Positions 12,430 to 24,800 of a stretch of 64,000 nucleotides of DNA are shown here, one piece after another (within the stretch, counting starts at the first letter, position 1; each line of letters opens with the position of its first letter). The notes below the pieces were generated by a model that saw only the letters and a list, made by a program, of their open reading frames with translations, was not told the origin of the DNA and ran no database searches. Where the stretch lies: contig OZ017805.1 in the NCBI GenBank assembly GCA_963969395.1, forward strand, positions 620,001-684,000, given 5' to 3'. The position numbers and the translations under genes are program-made. Origin of the DNA: Pseudoscleropodium purum. Its lineage: Eukaryota > Streptophyta > Bryopsida > Hypnales > Brachytheciaceae.

Positions 12430-13350
12430 ATGTTTTTGAGACAGCATGTATGGGTAATTATTTCAGATTGATCTGACCAAATTACACAAATGCGTCATCA
12501 AAATATTAGGTGACAAATTCAAGTTGGTCCAACCTGAATTGCATTAGTATTTTAAGGATGTTTGAGTTGTCAATTCAAGTTGTATTGACTTGATTTACAT
12601 GGATGGCTCTAGAAATTATTACATGACAATTGAGGTTGGTCCAACTTAAATAGCATTTACAGACTTAAAAATTTGGAGATATCAATCCAAGTTAGATCAA
12701 CATAGATTATACTTCTAGATCATGTAATTTTTAGATGACAATTGAAATTGGCTCTATTTGAAATATGGAATTATCTCATGGAATTTTCAAATGACAATTT
12801 AGGTTGGTCCTACTTGAATTGTATTGGTGGACTTTATGTTTTTTAGACATCATTGCATTCTTTATCAATCTGAATTACACTTCTAAATCATGGAATTTAT
12901 GGATGAAACTTCTAGTTAGTATGATTTGATTTATATTACTATTGTACATACATTCAAGATAATAATTTAGGTTGGTCCAACTTGAATTGTATTAGCAGTC
13001 GTAGGAATTCTACACATCAATGCAAGTTATATTTATCTTAAATAAACAACTGTAGTATGGAAGTTTCAAATGACAATTCAGGTTGGTCCAATTTGAATTG
13101 CAACAACTAACTGAATATTTCTAAGATAACAATTCAAGTCAAACCGATCTGAATTGCAAGACTATGGAATTTTTCACAATCAATTTAGAATATTACAACC
13201 TAAATTATAGGTCTTGGATGTATAAATCTTGGATTGCAATTCAAGTTGGTCCAACCTAAATTGCATTGATAGACTAAGGAATTTCAAAATGATGATTTAG
13301 GTCAAAATGACCTAAACTACAATTTTAGCTCATAGGATTTCTATAGAGTT
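12430..13350. repeat. 56-bp tandem repeat, each unit with a palindrome
   Basis: The word GTTGGTCC or a variant recurs at a spacing of about 56 bases (ending near 12530, 12588, 12642, 12699, 12755, 12810, ... 13252), giving roughly 16 diverged copies. In the best copies the unit centre reads CAATTCAAGTTGGTCC then AACCTGAATTG, an imperfect palindrome of about 26 bases. No coding frame. It lies on the 5' side of the minus-strand gene relic. Confidence 0.75.
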
Positions 13351-16069
13351 AGTTCAAGTATACAAAACCAAAGTTACGCAAGTGATTGAATCATTCTAAA
13401 AATAGAATCATATTTTACGACCACAATTACAAATACCCATTTACAGTGAAATATTCTTCCAAATATAAAAAAAGTGAACTTGCAATTGGAATTTTATAAA
13501 TACATTTGAAATGTCAAACTACCTCAAAATGAAAAGTACAAGGTGTAGAAGATGAATCTATATTGAAGAAATGACTACAACATACAAAAATTTCATACTT
13601 GTTAACGTAACTGCATCATGATAAAACAAATTCAATAACAAAAATGACAATGAAAATGTGAGAATTTCATCTCTTTTAGGAAAATACTATTCTCACCTGT
13701 AAGAATAAAATGCCTCCTCCAACAATGAAGTGCTCAAAAAAATTAAAACAACAATATGAAGCAACTAAAAAATGAACAATGTTTAATGGAGCACTTGCAA
13801 AGATCAATGAGTGAATACAATTAGAGAAACAAAAACAAATTCAAAACAAATGCACAATGTTTTAGATTTGGAGGGAAAGGACGTGCCAAATGAAAAGGAG
13901 TTCAAATTTTGAAACCTTTTTCTGAAAGATTCAACTTCTAGTTTGCAGCATATTTTTAGCCAAAAGGATTTTTAGAAAAAGTTGAAGCCATCTTTTTTTA
14001 GAAGATTCTTCTTCCATTTGACAACATACTTTACTTATATTTCAAATAAAATTCTTATTATTTCTTCTTATTCCAAGTCTTTTTTAACTCGGACAAAATG
14101 GCAAAGTCAACTATTTCAAATTTTTTCAGAAAGTGACGGCCTTCAGAATGCACAATTAATGCACACTTCTAGTAAGAGATTAATACATTTCAAAATTAGA
14201 TGACTCATTCTCTATAATTCTTTTTCTTGCCATAGAATAATACATATATAAAGTAAAAGACTTTTTTTAATTTGAAAACATTTGTTTTAAGTTCAATATT
14301 GAAGTTTTTGAATTTCAAATATTGGATTTAAAGGTTCAAATTTAAGGTTCAAGGTTCATAGTAAAAAAACTTGGTCTATATATTTTGGATTGGAAAAATA
14401 AATAACTAATAGTCTAATACAATATAAAAAATTGGAAATATTTCTTTTTAGAAAATTGACATGAACCAAAAAATATTTAACTATTCTCTACTTTAAAAGA
14501 ACCCTGCTATTGAGAATTCATTTAATAAGTGGATGTATCAAGGCTATAAAAATTTGTGGTGGACAAGTCTTCTTTGAATGGACCACATCATCAAATAAAT
14601 ATCCTATATTTTAAAGAACCAAACTTGCAAAAGTCATGGAGTTGGGCATTATACCTATATAAAAAAAATTAGTGCAAGTTGGAAATTGTCTCAAAGTCTA
14701 CTTTTCATGATTATTTTTTATTATTTTTTTTTCTGTAGGACGCAATGAACATACCCTTCAAAAAAATGAATGTCTCTGGCAAAACCAATGATTCAATAAA
14801 GGAATTTACTGTAATTATAAAACTAAGTAATTGACATTCCATTTTGTCATTTTTATTGTATGTTGTTAGAAGTTGATGAATAATTTTAGTTCTTAGAAAT
14901 TGTCATCATTCTCAACATTTAGAATTCTATATTTTGAAAACATTTAGAACTTATGCGTTCATTTTTTTCATAGGAAAGGTACCAAGACCATATGTTTGGT
15001 CCATTACTTTATAGTTTAGGTACAATACTATAAATATAAAGTGTATAATTTTACAATTCATGATATATTAAGAAAATTAAATAGGTCATACATTTTGTAC
15101 TATACATGCATGTAAGATACATTCACAATGGGTTTTTTTTTTAGCCTAAGAGGACGTCAATGATAAGAAATGGGAAATTGTACGATTGAAACTAAGTAGG
15201 TGTGACTAATAAAATTGTGTAAACATTCTCTAGGTCATTGAAGTGGTTGCAATGAAGCCAATCAATGGATGGTTTGAAGTACTAATGATGTATCCAGTAC
15301 TATTCCATGAAGTACTCATTCTACAAGAGGCACTCATTTAGTCATAAGTACTAAATATGATGACATTGAACTTCTACAAATGTATTTAAGACTTAATCAT
15401 TATATTAAACATAATTAATTTCATTTTGAATGGACCTTGAAGAGGTAGAAGAATTCAATGAATGTTTTGTTTCACATGTTGCCATGATGAATCATTTCTA
15501 AGCATGTAAACACACTTTGATTACCTTTTTTTCACTACAATTGCTACAATTGAATACCTTTTAAAAGTAATAATGGTGTTTGATAAGTAACTTTCACAAA
15601 TTGACAATATCCATTTTCTATACAATTCCCCCCATTAAAATTTTAAAGAACTTGGACAATGAATTTTCTCTAGTATTTAGCAAAGAATTATATGTTTCTC
15701 TTAAATTTGGTTACATCCATTTATTTTTTGTACAGTACATTGTGTGAATATTGTTTACTTGTGTATATTTTGTGTGTATTGTACTGCTTACATCATAGTT
15801 AGAATGTAAGCAAGAAGTACTTGTAAATGTATTAGTGTTCATGGTTTTTATTTGAGATTTAGGGTTCATGTTTTAGATGCTAGATAAAGTGTTGCAACCC
15901 AAATAATACTTCACTACTCAAGACAGTCCTTCACTACTTAATAGGTTCACTACATTTCATTTCTAGCATCACTTGGGTTACAATTGACTAATACTGTACA
16001 TGCCACGCATCTATAGTATTAGTTCTCATTTCCAACTCATGTTGCTAAGTTCCAGTCCCTGGGACTACT
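13351..16069. other. AT-rich intergenic sequence, no gene seen
   Basis: No frame with protein-like composition. The 73-residue frame at 13982-14203 is rich in Phe, Ser and Thr codons typical of AT-rich noise. No clear repeat structure recognised. Confidence 0.45.
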
Positions 16070-16077
16070 AGCACATA

Positions 16078-16398
16078 CAGGGTTGACAGGACGTCCGGAC
16101 GCGGACGCTGTGTCTGCAGCATTCGCTGACATTCGCGTCCTAGCGGACACAGCGTCCGCCTGTCCGCCCGTCCGTCCATCCGTCCGCCCGATTACGGCCG
16201 TCCGATCGACTCGCGGATTGATCTGGTCCGCACGATTTGGGCGTCCGCCTCGGGCAGTCAGGCCGTCCGCCCCCCCCCCGTCCGCCCCGCCCCGCCCGTC
16301 CGCTTTCCGACGGCGGTCGGGACGCTGCGTCCGCTAGCGTCCGTGCGTCCGGAAAACGGACGCTATTTTGGGGCGGATGTTGAAATTCGTCAACCTTG
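16078..16398. mobile_element. Short non-autonomous hAT-type element
   Basis: Begins CAGGGTTGACA and ends CGTCAACCTTG, an imperfect inverted pair (9 of 11). Flanks AGCACATA (16070-16077) and AGCACACA (16399-16406) make an 8-bp duplication with one mismatch. The 321-bp interior consists almost entirely of GTCCG/CGGAC words and carries the GCTATTTTGGGGCGGA motif also seen, inverted, near the left ends of the elements at 3205 and 51482. Its orientation is therefore opposite to those. It lacks the AT-rich centre of the 3205 element. The open frames on both strands (16083-16337, 16140-16403) reflect stop-poor GC-rich repeats. Confidence 0.82.
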
Positions 16399-16406
16399 AG
16401 CACACA

Positions 16407-17719
16407 CTTCGCTCACGACACTGGGCATATTACTTGGTAACATGTGGTAGAATTTACATTTTAATGTGCTAGGACCTGTGGTGGCACTACTCACCAAAGC
16501 TCTAAGAGGGATTGAAGAGGGAGATCAACCCCTCCAATAGTTTCTTTTGTGGCATTTGGTAGATCCTCCCTCATGGATTGAAGGCACTTCCCAAACCCAC
16601 TTGGATTTTAGAAGACCACCCATTTCCAATTGAAATCATCAAGTAAGACTTTATTCATTAAATTGAGATAAGTGTAGGTCTCATGTTAATTTTGTGCTAT
16701 ATTTAGGATGAAAAAGCTTTCATTAATTGAGACTATTCAATAAATTGAGATTTTTAAATGTCAAATACATGTTTAATTATTTTGTAACTACTTCAAAATG
16801 TAGAAAGAAACCACAATTTGAACATTTGGGCTTTTTTATTTCATTGAAAATATACAAATACAATAAACCAAGATGTCATCAAGTGAGACATTTTGGTAAA
16901 TTGAGACATAAATGTGTCAATTCAAGACTAATCTTTGGGATGTTGATATACAAACATTTGCAATGAAAAGGTCTCAATCTAAGAAATTCCAAAACAAGTA
17001 CATTGAATGAAAAATACAAAGAAGCAAGTATAAAAAAAAACACTATTAATAGAAACTAACATCTATTACATAGCTACAATACCATATTAAAATCAACAAA
17101 ATGTATGCATGCAAATATATCAAAATAGGTAAATGCAAAGTCTACTTTATTACAAATCCTACAATAAAGTCTGCTCATATAACTACAAATTATTCATCCT
17201 TGTGCCATAGATTCATTGTTGTTTGAATCATCTATAAAGGCAACCATTGATACTTTGATGATGTCAATTTGCTACTTAAGAATTGCCACCTTTGGGCCTA
17301 TAGTTCCTTCCTGAATACGTGGCTTCCAAGTCGTCATGATACAATCCATGTTTGATCACGTTGGAGATATCACTCAATCTTCATGCCACACATTCTATTT
17401 TTTGGTGTACCATCCATTATATGTCTCTACTCTCTATATTAATAAATTGTACTATAATTGGTGTCCAATATTGGATGCACCGCGACAAAATAACTTGTGA
17501 ACGTATTGCTATTAACACAAAACAAAGCACATAGGCGATCACACGTACAACCAACAAAGGGTGTATTTAGAGCATCCTCCTCAAGCACAATAACATGTAG
17601 TCCATTGGCACTAAAACCACCTGTCTTGGGTAAAAATTTAAAATTGAGAATGGATGATCTAGTTCCTTGGCGTTGAGGTAAGATTGTTAGAGCCACATCT
17701 TTAAATCGAGAATATTCAA
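16407..17719. other. Intergenic sequence, no gene seen
   Basis: No supported gene. Around 16.70-16.97 kb, degenerate words such as AATTGAGAC and AAATTGAGA recur but without a clean period. Frames at 16727-16966 and 17352-17696 show no recognisable motif. Confidence 0.4.
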
Positions 17720-18200
17720 GTGTTGTTTAGCATCAGGTATTCAATTTCAAAACCAGATGATGTCAATTTGGTCTCCTCAGCCTTGAGGACAAAGGCTTGG
17801 AATCAAATTTGGAATCCTAAATTTCAAAAGGATCCTTTTGCACCAAGACCAATTTAGAACTAAGAATGTTGATTTGGCTCCCTCTGAACCAAAGTAGACT
17901 TGTTTGGATTTAGCGTTTCAGAATCAAGACTATTAATCTGGCTCCCTTGGCACGGAGACTAATTAGTCCGGGTTAAAATTTGAAAATGAAGAATGTTAAT
18001 TTGGATGAGTGTCTTTGACACGAGATGGTCAGAGTCCATTCTTGTATAAAATAACTTTGAGTAGGATTCCTTTGAGCTAAGACTAGGAGTGTGGAGTCTA
18101 AGACTTGAGTATATAAATTGTGCATCAATTATCCTTTAGAGCCAACACCACAAAATTGAAGTCTAAACCCTAATAAAATTCCTTAGCATGGTTCAATCTA
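17720..18200. repeat. Degenerate repeats of about 60 bp
   Basis: Loosely recurring phrases such as TTGGCTCCCT, GCACCAAGAC/GCACGGAGAC and AAGAATGTT(A/G)AT recur roughly every 60 bases, with strong divergence. It lies just before the second large transposon-like unit. The period is approximate. Confidence 0.4.
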
Positions 18201-19648
18201 TACTAAGATTCTAGGTTTTAAACTTGATTCTAAAAATTTTGATTAGGGATTTTTGGCGCCAAGACTTCCATTGCCAATGAGCAAAATAATTTCAACCCTA
18301 CAGAAATGAGTCAGAAGAAAATTGCAAAATAGTAATACCTATATTTTTGTTGAAGCGTTTGTGCCCGTGTGATCTTCAAATTTGGGATTTTTGTAGCTTG
18401 CAGCTCCATCATTTTGTGGCCTTCTAAGTGTTGCACTCCTCATTGCTAGCCTCTTTGCCATTATTGCCACGACCTAGAACATGAACAAAACCAATTATTA
18501 GTTCTTCAAATAGTGAACCAAGATCACCCTATATCTTCAGAAAGAATTTTGTAAAAAAATTTGAGATGTTTACTTGCTTGTATATGTGACTTCAAATTTT
18601 CTATGTCTAAAACAGAGAGCCAAAGAGAGAGTGTACAAAAATGTTTTTGATGGAGGGAAGGTTTGTATGTGATTCTTGCTTGGTTCTCTTTCAAAAAGTC
18701 CTCCAGTACATTTGGCCATATGTATACATTCGGTCAACTCATACAGTATTTGTATAAGTATTATTATGTCCTATACTAGTAGTGAACATCACATTCATTA
18801 TTTTGGAGGATTAAGAACCTCCTAAAATAATATTGGTTAATTGTACATCCTAGAATTTGAATAGAATTGAATTACATTTAAGTTGAGTGGAACTCAATTC
18901 TTCAATTGTAAGTTGCAATTTTCATTAAAATGAAAGTTTAGGATACTGTAAGAGCCCTATACAACTTATACAAGACTTTGATGACCATAGTTTTTTTTTA
19001 TATAATTGAATACTTGATTTCCTATCAAACACCAAGTCATGAACTACACAATTGGTTGTAAAAGGTTGTTTGTGACCTTTAAGTGGTTTGGGTTTGTTTC
19101 CCATTGAATTTGTATGAATAGTTGTGAGACATACATGACTTGGTGCTACTTAGTAAGCTCTAATGGCAGGAAAGTGGTAACAACCAACTAGCCTTGTTCC
19201 CAAAAATGTGACAATAGGTACAAAATAAAAAGTGGTCTTATCCACTACAATTTTCTCCACTCATACTCCATTACCAAATTTTTTTTTTATAGTGAATGAA
19301 TTACAAAAATGACAACAACATAGCCACAAAAAAATAAATATGTTGACAAACAATATATTAAATATTTTGTATTAATACACTTGCTGCATAAATGTCTTCA
19401 TACAATATAAAGAAAATACAAATACAAATCTATAAAATGAAATCATAATATTCTAAAATATATTGTGTATTTTCAAATACACCATATAAAATTGTACAAA
19501 TTTTTTTGCGCTCATACTAAAGCAAAAACAATAAATCAATCAATATATAGAAACTTTCAAACTTAGTTGCATATTCTATAAACCAATACTATAATATTTT
19601 ATACAAATTCACTCAGAATTGTATGAGGACAAACTTCCGTTGATGACA

Positions 19649-22153
19649 TCAGTTTGAGCTTGTGGGACTTTGAGCGCACATTCCACTGTCTTTTTTGACC
19701 CTAGACTTCCAAGCTGTAACTAGAGAGTTTATATCCTCCCAAATTAGGATTCGAAACTCGTCCACTTTCCAACGCAGCCCTTTGGTAGAGTTCCATCTTG
19801 AATAAAAGTTTAAACTTTTCGTTATTGTGAAGTAGGTCGAAAGTATTGAATCAATACATAATTAGGGTGATCTAAATTACGGAAAAGATCAAATAGGACT
19901 CTTGCAATCTCTACAGGTTTAGTATCACCATCAACTAGTCAAAGGGCAACAAAATATCCTTCAAAAACATTACATGCTACACGAAAAGATGGTAACGGAC
20001 AGTTGTGAATATTTTTTCCACAATTTGATCCCTCCACCTTCTTTTGAGAGCCAATCATTGTTTGTGCAGTACTGCTTGTACTTCATGATTGACATACCCG
20101 TCGAATTCAAATAAAACTTGAATTGTTGCACTTTAGTGTGACCAACTAGTGCCTCTTCTCCTTCTAGAAGCAAACCTTCAATGAAGGCCTTGAAATCTGG
20201 CACTTCATCTATGAGCTGAGGAATTGTAGGCACATAATCCAAATCCATAAATGACTTCATAAGAGATGGAATGGTAGGAAAGTTTTCTTTTTTTAACTAC
20301 ATGCTCCGTCTCCCAAACAAAGCATCAATGTCATCATGTGTGTGGCCAACTAACATGAAACTTACATAGACCTCACAAGAGATCCTTTTAGCAGCAAGAA
20401 GGGACTAGAAAGCAAACACAAATTTGTTTTTATTGCCCCCTGTGGCATGTCCATTTGAACATTCAAAACCGGTAGAAGAGAAATTGCTAGTATTGCAACT
20501 TCAGGCATTGGACAAAGTAATGACTTGCAAATGTTTGCTCCTTGCAATACGGCTCAAAATAAAGGAGTAAAATTAGATGCCGCAAACAAATCCCCAAAAA
20601 AACACTTTGGAGGTAGTTCAAAGTCTCGTAAAAGCTTTGCCAAAGAGCCCACCGTGTAATTAGAGTCATGAAGAAAGATGTCAAGGCCATAATGTACGTA
20701 ACGCACATCACCATGTCTATGGGCAATCATATCTATTACTAAGATTGGCAACTTAGTAAGTCCATCAAGTTGCTTACTTTTATGTGAGAAGACAAGAGAA
20801 GTTGTCTTCGCAAAATCCATTTTGTCATGCATAATTGTCAAGCACTCATGAGGATATGTGCTTGACCTATAGCGATTTGCATAGTACTAATTTCGATGAG
20901 CCCTAGCTATTGCTAAATGTTTTTCTAGGAGATGGGTCCATTTCTGTTGTAAGCCAACACAGGCATGTCTCCTCAGAGTTTGGAGCCTATCTCATTTAGC
21001 ACGACGAGAAAAATTATCTTTGAGCTTCTTGGCACTATATTGAGGGAAGTTCAACTTCTTAATCTTATTGATATTAGAATTTGAGACTTCCTTCAAACCA
21101 AACACTGCGTTTATATCATTCACCTCAAGAAGAGTCTCTTTCCATTTGAAAGTTAATGGTAAGACCATGGACACTACCTTCTCCCCAAAAGGAAGAGTAT
21201 GCGAATGATGAGGCATATGGTCTATTGACTTCTCAAGCATACACTTCAATATAGTAGTGGCTTGAGAAGTATGCTTTTGAGGTTTCAACGAATCCAAATT
21301 ACCATATAGTTGAGCTTGTTTCTCTCTCTCAACAAATTGATGGAAGGTAGACTCAGAGACACCTACAATATGTCTCCATGCTAACAAGCAAACATCAATC
21401 CCTTCCATTCTGACCACACGTTTGACTTTAGTATTATAATGGATTTGTCAATGCACATCTAACTTCATGTGGTGCCGGAATTTGAAAGATGAATTCTAAT
21501 ACATCCGTTCATGAAAAGTTTGGATCTTGTCCGTATGGTTGGACCCACTTTTTCGAGCAACAGACTTTGCTCAATATAGAATTGATGGATTCTTGAGTGA
21601 ATAAGTCTTTGGCCTTCATACATGTCTCCGGAGCAGGATTTCTAACCAAGCTTGTGTAAGGTCATGTTTGAAAAGACAAAGGCTCTAAAGGATAGGATTG
21701 CCGGATGTTGTACTCAGAACAAGCCTTTTGATCACAAAGGCTTGCTCCATTGAGAAATACTTGCTCAATAGGCCATGCACGTAGATAGTACCTCCAATCA
21801 TCTGGAACTTGTAACATGACGAATGGCTTTGAGATTTGAACCTCTATATGAGAATCTCCTAAAGGCCCAATACTACCCATGACAAGATTGGAGTTGACGT
21901 TGTAACAAATTCCCTTTGCCATTGGCAATCTAGTCACATTCTACAAGATGACCAACTTTGTAGTCCAAAGACGCCATAGAATACCTTCACAGTCAAAGAT
22001 GACGGATGTTTCTTTAGACACATTCTGAACTCCCCCTTCATTAGAGGAAAACTCTTGCGGAGGTGGATGTACGAGTTTTATAATGTTTATACAAACAACC
22101 CAAAGTATTTTGTTATTGTTCATACAATCTAAACCATCTAATTTGGACTTCAT
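19649..22153 (-). pseudogene. Decayed transposon-borne gene, copy 2 (QMDN/GHTHDDIDA family)
   Basis: The minus strand reads in order: an N-terminal segment with AKGICYNVNSNLVMG and DDWRYYLRAWP (21662-21937); a 141-residue frame with CLLAWRHIVGVSESTFHQF, HTLPFGEKVVSMVLP and FGLKEVSNSNI (20992-21417); a segment with HDKMDFAKT and HGDVRYVHYGLDIF (20554-20841); then a VQMD motif followed, in another frame, by GGNKNKFVFAF and VGHTHDDIDALFG (about 20310-20460); DFKAFIEGLL (19970-20260); and a C-terminus with RWKVDEF, NSLVTAWKSRVKKD and a TGA at 19649-19651. A missing base after VQMD (near 20448) and in-frame stops make it non-functional. It resembles an uncharacterised transposon-associated family I recall as DUF7869-like. 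A role in transposition is inferred from its copy number and context, not demonstrated. Confidence 0.65.
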
Positions 22154-22879
22154 CCAGGGATTGAACTACAAATTTTTCTATAGTAACATACATTTTCACT
22201 TCACTCAACAAAAGATGACATACTTGCGAATGACTTCAACTTCTTGGCGTCATTATAAGTGACGTCCCGTACTTAGACTGCATTTGTAATTGAATAAATT
22301 TTAATATGCATTTAGTTAAAATAAATATCTCTAGCACTCTACATATTCCTCATTGTCATTCAAGTCAAATCAACATAAAAATATCATCCAGAACTCGACT
22401 CTAAGAAGACAATTAATCCCCTAGTTCTTGACATATAATTATTTTCCCATGAATAAACAAATGTCATTTATCAAATTCTCTTTGCTGAATTGTAAATAAG
22501 TCGAAGCACAATTTATTCGTAGCTCTGACATTCAAGTTGAGTGGACTTGAATGTCAATTGTAGTTTCTCTAAATGAAATAGAAAAATATTATCATAATGA
22601 ATCAATGATACTTCTATTTAATAATGTAAAAAAATAGTAATGAGATTCAATATACAAACAACATCGAAAAAAATCCTATTTGGATAGTGCAAAAAAGCGG
22701 AATTCATTGATTCAAGTAAAAATGCTCAAATAATCAATGATAGACATTCTATATAAAATGATGTTGAATTTCATTCCATGAATATATCGTACATAAGTAC
22801 AATACAAAATAAACAAGTCAAATAAATAGGATTTTATAAAATTCTACAAATAATTATCTAACAAGTTATGCAAAAGTTC

Positions 22880-23400
22880 AAGTTGAATTGACTTGAACTT
22901 ATGATTTTAGAGTATTGCATATTTGCCTAATGAAAAATCTCTGACATCAATTGAAGTTGAATTGATATGAATTGAAGGATTTGTAGGATTGGAAAATTGT
23001 TTGAAACAATGATTGGCAATGTCAATTTAAGTCGAATTGACTTGAACCGAAGGTATTGTATTGTTGTCGAATTATTTGAACCAACCATGCGAGACTTCAA
23101 TTCAAATCAAATCGATATGAATTGAAGGTATTGTTATATTGTTGAATTACTTGAACCAACCCTACGAGATTTCAATTTAAGTCGAATTGATTTGAATTGA
23201 AGGTATTGTACTGTTGTCAAATTATCTAAGCCAACCATGTGAGACTTCAATATAAGTCAAATTGACTTGAACTGAAGATATTGTACTATTGTCGAATTGT
23301 CTAAACCAACCATGCGAAACTTCAATTCAAGTCAAATCGACTTGAATTCCAAGATGTCATCAAGTTACTGTTTGAGGTTATAAATGTATAATAACTCATT
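22880..23400. repeat. 75-bp tandem repeat, each unit with a palindrome
   Basis: The phrase GAGACTTCAA or a variant ends at 23100, 23175, 23250 and 23325, an exact 75-base period, with further diverged copies upstream to about 22.88 kb. Each unit carries a palindrome of the type TTCAAGTC(A)AATCGACTTGAA, then GAAGGTATTGTA and CCAACCATGC. No coding potential. Confidence 0.85.
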
Positions 23401-23420
23401 AACATTCAAGTCAACTCGAC

Positions 23421-24560
23421 TTGAATACATGATTCAAAAGTTTTGCACAATTGTCAGATATTTCATTAGGAGACATCTTTTCCGTAAATTACGACGCATT
23501 TTTCAAAATGACCCCATTCCCATTGTAGTAACATATTCTTCCAAAGATACAACAACATCAATGGAATTGAGGAGTTCCAAAAATGCAATAGAGATCATAG
23601 ACACTAGTTTCTATCGCACAATGCATAATCAATAAACTGTAAACCATTTCAAGAGCATTATGCAACCTTCAACAACCCTGTATACATTGGCAGATGTGAA
23701 GTTGGCGTTCGAATATAGGAAATCAATAAATTGCATTTACAGATAGACATACCAAGAAATGATGCACTACGAAAGCCTTCTCCCTTCAGAAGGTTATGGA
23801 ACTATTGTAAGTCAAGCACAATGTGTACCAATCATGTAGGAAGGGGATCACCCACAAAATCTTCAGACAACAAAGTTGAAGTAGTTGAAGAAAGAGAGAG
23901 AGAATTGAGAGAGAGATAAACTCTATGAATACGAGAGAGAAGCAAAAGAAATGAAAATGAGAAATGCTCCACCTGATTGGAGAAAGACGAGCACTCAAAA
24001 GTGGGAAAGTGATGGTAGAAAGGGGATAAAAGCATCATGTGGCTCACGATAGCAAGGACTTGATACTTTCAAATGGGTCTTAATGATAGGTATATCATAG
24101 CTCACAATAGCTTATTTTAAGTAATTGTAAAACAACTTTTGTCTGTTACTCTATCTCCTTTGATTTGACAAAAGCAAAATTCTAAAAAGGTTATTGCATT
24201 AAATACAGAAGCTGCTCTAAAACTTCTTTCTACACATTGACTACAACCATAAGTCAAGGACTAAATCTATAAAGAGAGTTCATTTTTCTAGAAAGTGGCA
24301 TTTCTAGTCTCTGTTGGCACTAAAACTAAGGCATATTATCTCTATAGGTGCCTCAATAGGTGACAAAAGAATTTTCCAAGTGCACTGCATGGGCCTCATT
24401 TATTATACGGTAGTTGGTATTTTCCCATTCTAGATACTAGTAATCAAGTGGGCTTAACTGTGCATACCTTTCCTACCTTCTTTTAAAGAAACAATTTTAC
24501 TATTCTATAGTTTATAATTACAATTACAATTTACAGTTTTATATTTGAAGGGTTTTGGAT
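23421..24560. other. Intergenic sequence, no gene seen
   Basis: Frames at 23384-23635 and 23731-23919 show no recognisable motif. A purine-rich GAGAGA-type simple repeat lies at about 23890-23935 and accounts for the charged frames there on both strands. Confidence 0.4.
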
Positions 24561-24562
24561 TT

Positions 24563-24592
24563 TGGGTTTGGGTTTAGGGTTTAGGGTTTAGA
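24563..24592. repeat. Interstitial plant-type telomere repeats
   Basis: GGGTTTGGGTTTAGGGTTTA and following bases give about three to four TTTAGGG-type units. These are the Arabidopsis-type plant telomere motif, here internal and flanked by unrelated AT-rich DNA. A further degenerate unit occurs near 24807-24823. Confidence 0.8.
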
Positions 24593-24800
24593 GTCATATG
24601 ATTTATCACACCAAAAAAATATGGAATATAGAAATGGTTTGTGTGTTAGAGTCATATGATCTAACACACCCAATAAATGTGAAAAATGGAAGTAGTTTGT
24701 GTGTTAGAGTCATATAATCTAACACACCAAAAAATTATGGAACATGAAAATGATTTGTATATTATAGTCATATGATCTAACACACAAAAAAAATATGGAA
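24583..24800. repeat. 58-bp tandem repeat with a perfect palindrome
   Basis: The palindrome GTGTGTTAGA-GTCATATGA-TCTAACACAC is present at 24641-24669 with diverged copies at 24699 and 24757 and a partial copy at about 24583. The period is exactly 58 bases. Copies are linked by AAAAATATGGAATATG-type spacers. It is directly fused to the telomere-like block. Confidence 0.88.

Larger units (their letters stand above)
7900..13350 (-). mobile_element. Large decayed transposon-like unit, copy 1
   Basis: This block is a diverged, collinear relative of about 18.78-23.4 kb. Shared parts in order are an inverted CCTCCCAAAAT motif near 7945, a non-coding stretch with GGTTGTAAAGGGTTGTTT and CATACATGACTT (about 8175-8260), the minus-strand gene relic at about 8755-12312, and palindrome-bearing tandem repeats at 12.43-13.35 kb. 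Because the gene resembles transposon-borne families and the unit is present twice in the window, a DNA transposon is the likeliest explanation. I could not identify terminal inverted repeats or a target duplication, so the ends are approximate. Confidence 0.45.
18780..23400 (-). mobile_element. Large decayed transposon-like unit, copy 2
   Basis: Collinear with copy 1 at 7.9-13.35 kb and in the same orientation. It starts with an inverted ATTTTGGAGG...CCTCCTAAAAT motif (about 18800-18828), then a non-coding stretch with CATACATGACTTGGTGCTAC (about 19130), the gene relic (19649-22153), and palindromic 75-bp tandem repeats (22.9-23.36 kb). The gene relic is better preserved than in copy 1. Ends are uncertain because no terminal inverted repeat or target duplication could be fixed. 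Confidence 0.48.

Noticed and set aside
16083..16403. Open frames on both strands of the GC-rich island
   Set aside because: Arg/Pro/Gly/Ala-rich translations of GTCCG repeats; they coincide with the hAT element and lack protein-like complexity.
24583..24800. CRISPR-like regularly spaced palindromic repeat
   Set aside because: Spacers are themselves repeats, there are no cas genes, and the context is plant nuclear DNA; this is a small satellite.
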